Part shown: positions 5,697 to 7,249 of the stretch, piece after piece
Layout: the number at the start of each line of letters is the position of its first letter
How positions within the stretch are numbered: position 1 is the first letter of the stretch
NCBI GenBank assembly: GCA_013360985.1
Contig: JABWAM010000126.1
Location: 1 to 7,249, forward strand
Reading direction: 5' to 3'
DNA length: 7,249 nt
DNA from: Verrucomicrobiia bacterium
GTDB lineage: Bacteria; Verrucomicrobiota; Verrucomicrobiia; JABWAM01
Notes under the pieces: generated by a model
Databases searched by the model: none
What the model saw: the letters and a program-made list of their open reading frames with translations, nothing else
What the model was told of the DNA's origin: nothing
Translations under genes and position numbers: made by a program

Positions 5697-5704
5697 GGAG
5701 AAGG
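5697..5704 (+). promoter_or_regulatory. Strong Shine-Dalgarno of the 28-codon ORF
   Basis: GGAGAAGG precedes the ATG at 5706, with GGAG ending five bases before it, a good match to anti-Shine-Dalgarno pairing. A small hairpin with five GC pairs and a TTT loop (GCCGC 5681-5685, GCGGC 5689-5693) stands just upstream and would leave the site exposed. This is the best evidence that so short an ORF is translated. Confidence 0.6.
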
Positions 5705-5705
5705 C

Positions 5706-5792
5706 ATGAGCCGCCAGTACAACAAGGGAATCAAGCGCCGACGGCGCAACGCCTACCTCAAACGCCGCAAAATCGCGAAGCGCGCGAAGTGA
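5706..5792 (+). CDS. 28-residue highly basic small protein, function unknown
   Basis: This is an 87-base ORF from ATG to TGA, too short for most gene finders. The peptide begins MSRQYNKGIKRRRRNAYLKR and ends in AKRAK. It has 8 Arg and 6 Lys in 28 residues and no acidic residue. Such composition suits binding to rRNA or another nucleic acid. A strong Shine-Dalgarno lies at the right distance. It sits 73 bases after the universal stress gene and 19 bases before pyrC on the same strand, so all three are probably on one transcript. I recall similarly short basic peptides beginning MSRQYNK or alike in Verrucomicrobiota, but could not check. It does not resemble L34 or L36: there is no TFQPSN start and no cysteine. 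A real gene is likely; its role is not known. Confidence 0.68.
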   Translation: MSRQYNKGIKRRRRNAYLKRRKIAKRAK

Positions 5793-5811
5793 CGCGCGGC
5801 CCCCGTCGCGC

Positions 5812-7086
5812 ATGAGCTCCCTCGTCATCGAGAACGGGCGCGTGATCGATCCCGCTTGCGGCGCAGACGAGACGCGCGACCTCTGGATTCTCGACGGGAA
5901 GGTGGCCCGCGCACCGGCGGCTCCCCCGCCCGGCATCCCGCGCCTCGACGCGAAGGGCAAGGTCGTCTGCCCGGGGTTGATCGATCTCCACGTCCACCTC
6001 CGCGAACCGGGACGCTCGGACAAGGAGTCCATCGAGAGCGGCACGCGCGCCGCCGCCCGCGGCGGATTCACCTCCGTCGTCTGCATGCCGAACACCACCC
6101 CGCCGGCCGATCAGGCGGGCACCGTCGAGTTCATCAAAGCCAAGGCGCGCGCCCAGGGCGCGGTGCGCGTCTTTCCGACGGGAGCGATCACCGTCGGCCG
6201 CAAGGGCGAGCAGATGGCCGAGATCGGCGCCTTGAAGCGCGCGGGCGTCGTCGCGATCACCGACGACGGCGATTGCGTCCAGAACAACGAGGTGATGCGG
6301 CGCGCCATCGAGTACGCGAAGATGTTCGCGCTCCCCGTCCTCGACCATTGTCAGGATGACGCCTTGAGCGCGGACGGCGTGGCGCATGAAGGCTACTGGA
6401 GCGCGATGCTCGGATTGCGCGGCTGGCCGTCGGTTGCCGAGGAGGTCGTCGTCTCCCGCAATTGTCTGCTCGCCGAGCTGGCCGATTGGAAAGTCCACAT
6501 GCAGCACCTCAGCGCGGCGGGATCGGTGCGCCTCCTCCGCGAAGCCCGCCGCCGCGGCGTGAAAGTCTCCGGCGAGGTCTGCCCGCACCACATCGCGCTT
6601 ACCGACGAATCGCTCAAGGGCTACGACACGGCGTTCAAGATGAATCCTCCGCTGCGCTCCCGGGCCGACGTGGAGGCCCTCCTCGAAGGGATCGCCGACG
6701 GAACGATCGAGATCCTTGCCAGCGATCACGCGCCGCATTGCTGCTACGAGAAGGAGGTCGAGTTCGATTTCGCGCCGTTCGGCATCGTTGGGCTCGAGAC
6801 GGAACTGGGCCTCTTCCTGACGGAACTCGTGCACAAGAAGGTGATCTCCCTCCCGAAGATGATCGCGATGCTGACGGTGAACCCCGCGCGTCTGCTCGGC
6901 CTCGATCTCGGCGCCCTCGCCGAGGGCGCTCCGGGGGACGTCACCGTGATCGATCCCGATCTCGAATGGACCGTGGACCGCGAAACGTTCCTCTCCCGGG
7001 GGCGCAACACCCCGTTCCACGGCTGGAAACTCAAGGGCCGCGCGGTCGCCACCGTCGTCGGCGGCAAGATCGTCTGGCAGGGGTGA
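5812..7086 (+). CDS. pyrC: Class I dihydroorotase
   Basis: Dihydroorotase closes N-carbamoyl-aspartate to dihydroorotate in pyrimidine synthesis, in the cytosol. The product is 424 residues, normal for the class I (Bacillus/Aquifex type) enzyme. The N-terminal sandwich MSSLVIENGRVIDP leads into CPGLIDLHVHLREPG (53-67) with metal ligands His60 and His62. MPNTTPP (92-98) is part of the active-site region. TDDG (150-153) supplies Asp151, DHCQD (178-182) His179, QHLS (231-234) His232, and ASDHAPH (303-309) the catalytic Asp305. FGIVGLET, TVNPARLLGL and the closing strands through FHGWKLKGRAVATVVGGKI complete the amidohydrolase fold. All expected residues are present, so it should be active rather than a PyrC-like scaffold. 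It starts 19 bases after the small basic ORF, with no clear Shine-Dalgarno. No pyrB adjoins it within the window. Confidence 0.96.
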   Translation: MSSLVIENGRVIDPACGADETRDLWILDGKVARAPAAPPPGIPRLDAKGKVVCPGLIDLHVHLREPGRSDKESIESGTRAAARGGFTSVVCMPNTTPPADQAGTVEFIKAKARAQGAVRVFPTGAITVGRKGEQMAEIGALKRAGVVAITDDGDCVQNNEVMRRAIEYAKMFALPVLDHCQDDALSADGVAHEGYWSAMLGLRGWPSVAEEVVVSRNCLLAELADWKVHMQHLSAAGSVRLLREARRRGVKVSGEVCPHHIALTDESLKGYDTAFKMNPPLRSRADVEALLEGIADGTIEILASDHAPHCCYEKEVEFDFAPFGIVGLETELGLFLTELVHKKVISLPKMIAMLTVNPARLLGLDLGALAEGAPGDVTVIDPDLEWTVDRETFLSRGRNTPFHGWKLKGRAVATVVGGKIVWQG

Positions 7087-7133
7087 CGAGGGGGATCCCT
7101 CGGTGCGCGGGAGCGCCCGTCGGAGAAGGGCGC
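7087..7133. terminator. Hairpin cluster between convergent genes
   Basis: Directly after the pyrC stop, CGAGGG (7087-7092) and CCCTCG (7097-7102) pair around GGAT. A second stem, GCGCCC (7113-7118) with GGGCGC (7128-7133), has a 9-base loop. Neither is followed by a T-run on either strand. Their place between two converging genes suggests transcript ends for both directions, perhaps Rho-assisted. A loop-less palindrome CCTCCGGAGG (7143-7152) abuts the convergent stop. Confidence 0.4.
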
Positions 7134-7152
7134 GGAGACTTCCCTCCGGAGG

Positions 7153-7249
7153 TCACCCTTCTTCCGCGAGCATCTTCTCGAGGACGATCGCCGAATCGAA
7201 GAAGCGCTCGGCGGTCTGGCGCGCCTTGCGCGCGAGCGCAACGGCGTCG
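7153..7249 (-). CDS. 3' end of an unidentified convergent gene
   Basis: On the minus strand a frame open at the window edge runs for 31 codons to a TGA at 7155-7153. The visible C-terminus contains ARQTAERFFDSAIVLEKMLA and ends EEG. It looks like a real amphipathic helix, with balanced Lys, Glu, Phe, Ile and Leu rather than the Arg/Pro/Ser runs of the competing frames. A closing helix of this kind occurs in many enzymes, glycosyltransferases among them, but 31 residues are too few to name a family. The gene converges on pyrC with 66 bases between the stops. Confidence 0.6.
   Translation of the reverse strand, partial: DAVALARKARQTAERFFDSAIVLEKMLAEEG

Noticed and set aside
4703..5749. A 348-codon minus-strand frame opposite the universal stress gene
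   Set aside because: The plus strand has two complete Usp domains and a good ribosome binding site; the antisense product is Arg/Gly-rich with no motif.
5758..7020. A 420-codon minus-strand frame opposite pyrC
   Set aside because: pyrC has every catalytic residue on the plus strand. The antisense product has no recognisable motif and has biased composition.
6744..7241. A 165-codon minus-strand frame overlapping the end of pyrC
   Set aside because: It overlaps pyrC by more than 300 bases and is Arg/Ser/Pro-rich. The alternative minus frame ending at 7153 has protein-like composition and stops neatly after pyrC.

Overview
The window is a dense, GC-rich piece of bacterial chromosome with housekeeping content. 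It looks like a member of the Verrucomicrobiota, possibly the Opitutae. That placement rests on the order rplM-rpsI-argC, the tandem PilT-type ATPases and a tiny Lys/Arg-rich ORF, compared from memory with that phylum; no search was run, so the phylum is an inference. No mobile element, CRISPR array, tRNA or rRNA was seen, and no stretch longer than about 140 bases lacks a gene.

Left arm, minus strand, read from 2163 down to 1: a 76-residue zinc-ribbon protein, then rplM (L13), rpsI (S9) and argC (N-acetyl-gamma-glutamyl-phosphate reductase). argC runs off the window with 283 codons present. A TTGACG-17-TAGGTT promoter lies directly before rplM and implies a leader of only about 9 nt. A 9-bp GC hairpin separates rpsI from argC.

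Right arm, plus strand, read from 2250 to 7086: two consecutive PilT-family type IV pilus ATPases, the first with an N-terminal extension; a two-domain universal stress protein with its own promoter; a 28-codon highly basic ORF behind a strong Shine-Dalgarno; and a class I dihydroorotase (pyrC) with all metal ligands present. The last 97 bases hold the 3' end of an unidentified convergent minus-strand gene.

The arms diverge from an 86-bp gap at 2164-2249, which holds two candidate promoters with overlapping -10 boxes. The two ATPases should act together at the base of a type IV pilus in retraction (twitching motility). The ribosomal proteins, argC and pyrC are core growth functions.

Nothing here is an obviously new system. 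The points most worth a second look are the complementary motif changes in the two PilT paralogues, the 28-codon basic ORF, the near-leaderless rplM message and the symmetric divergent promoter.
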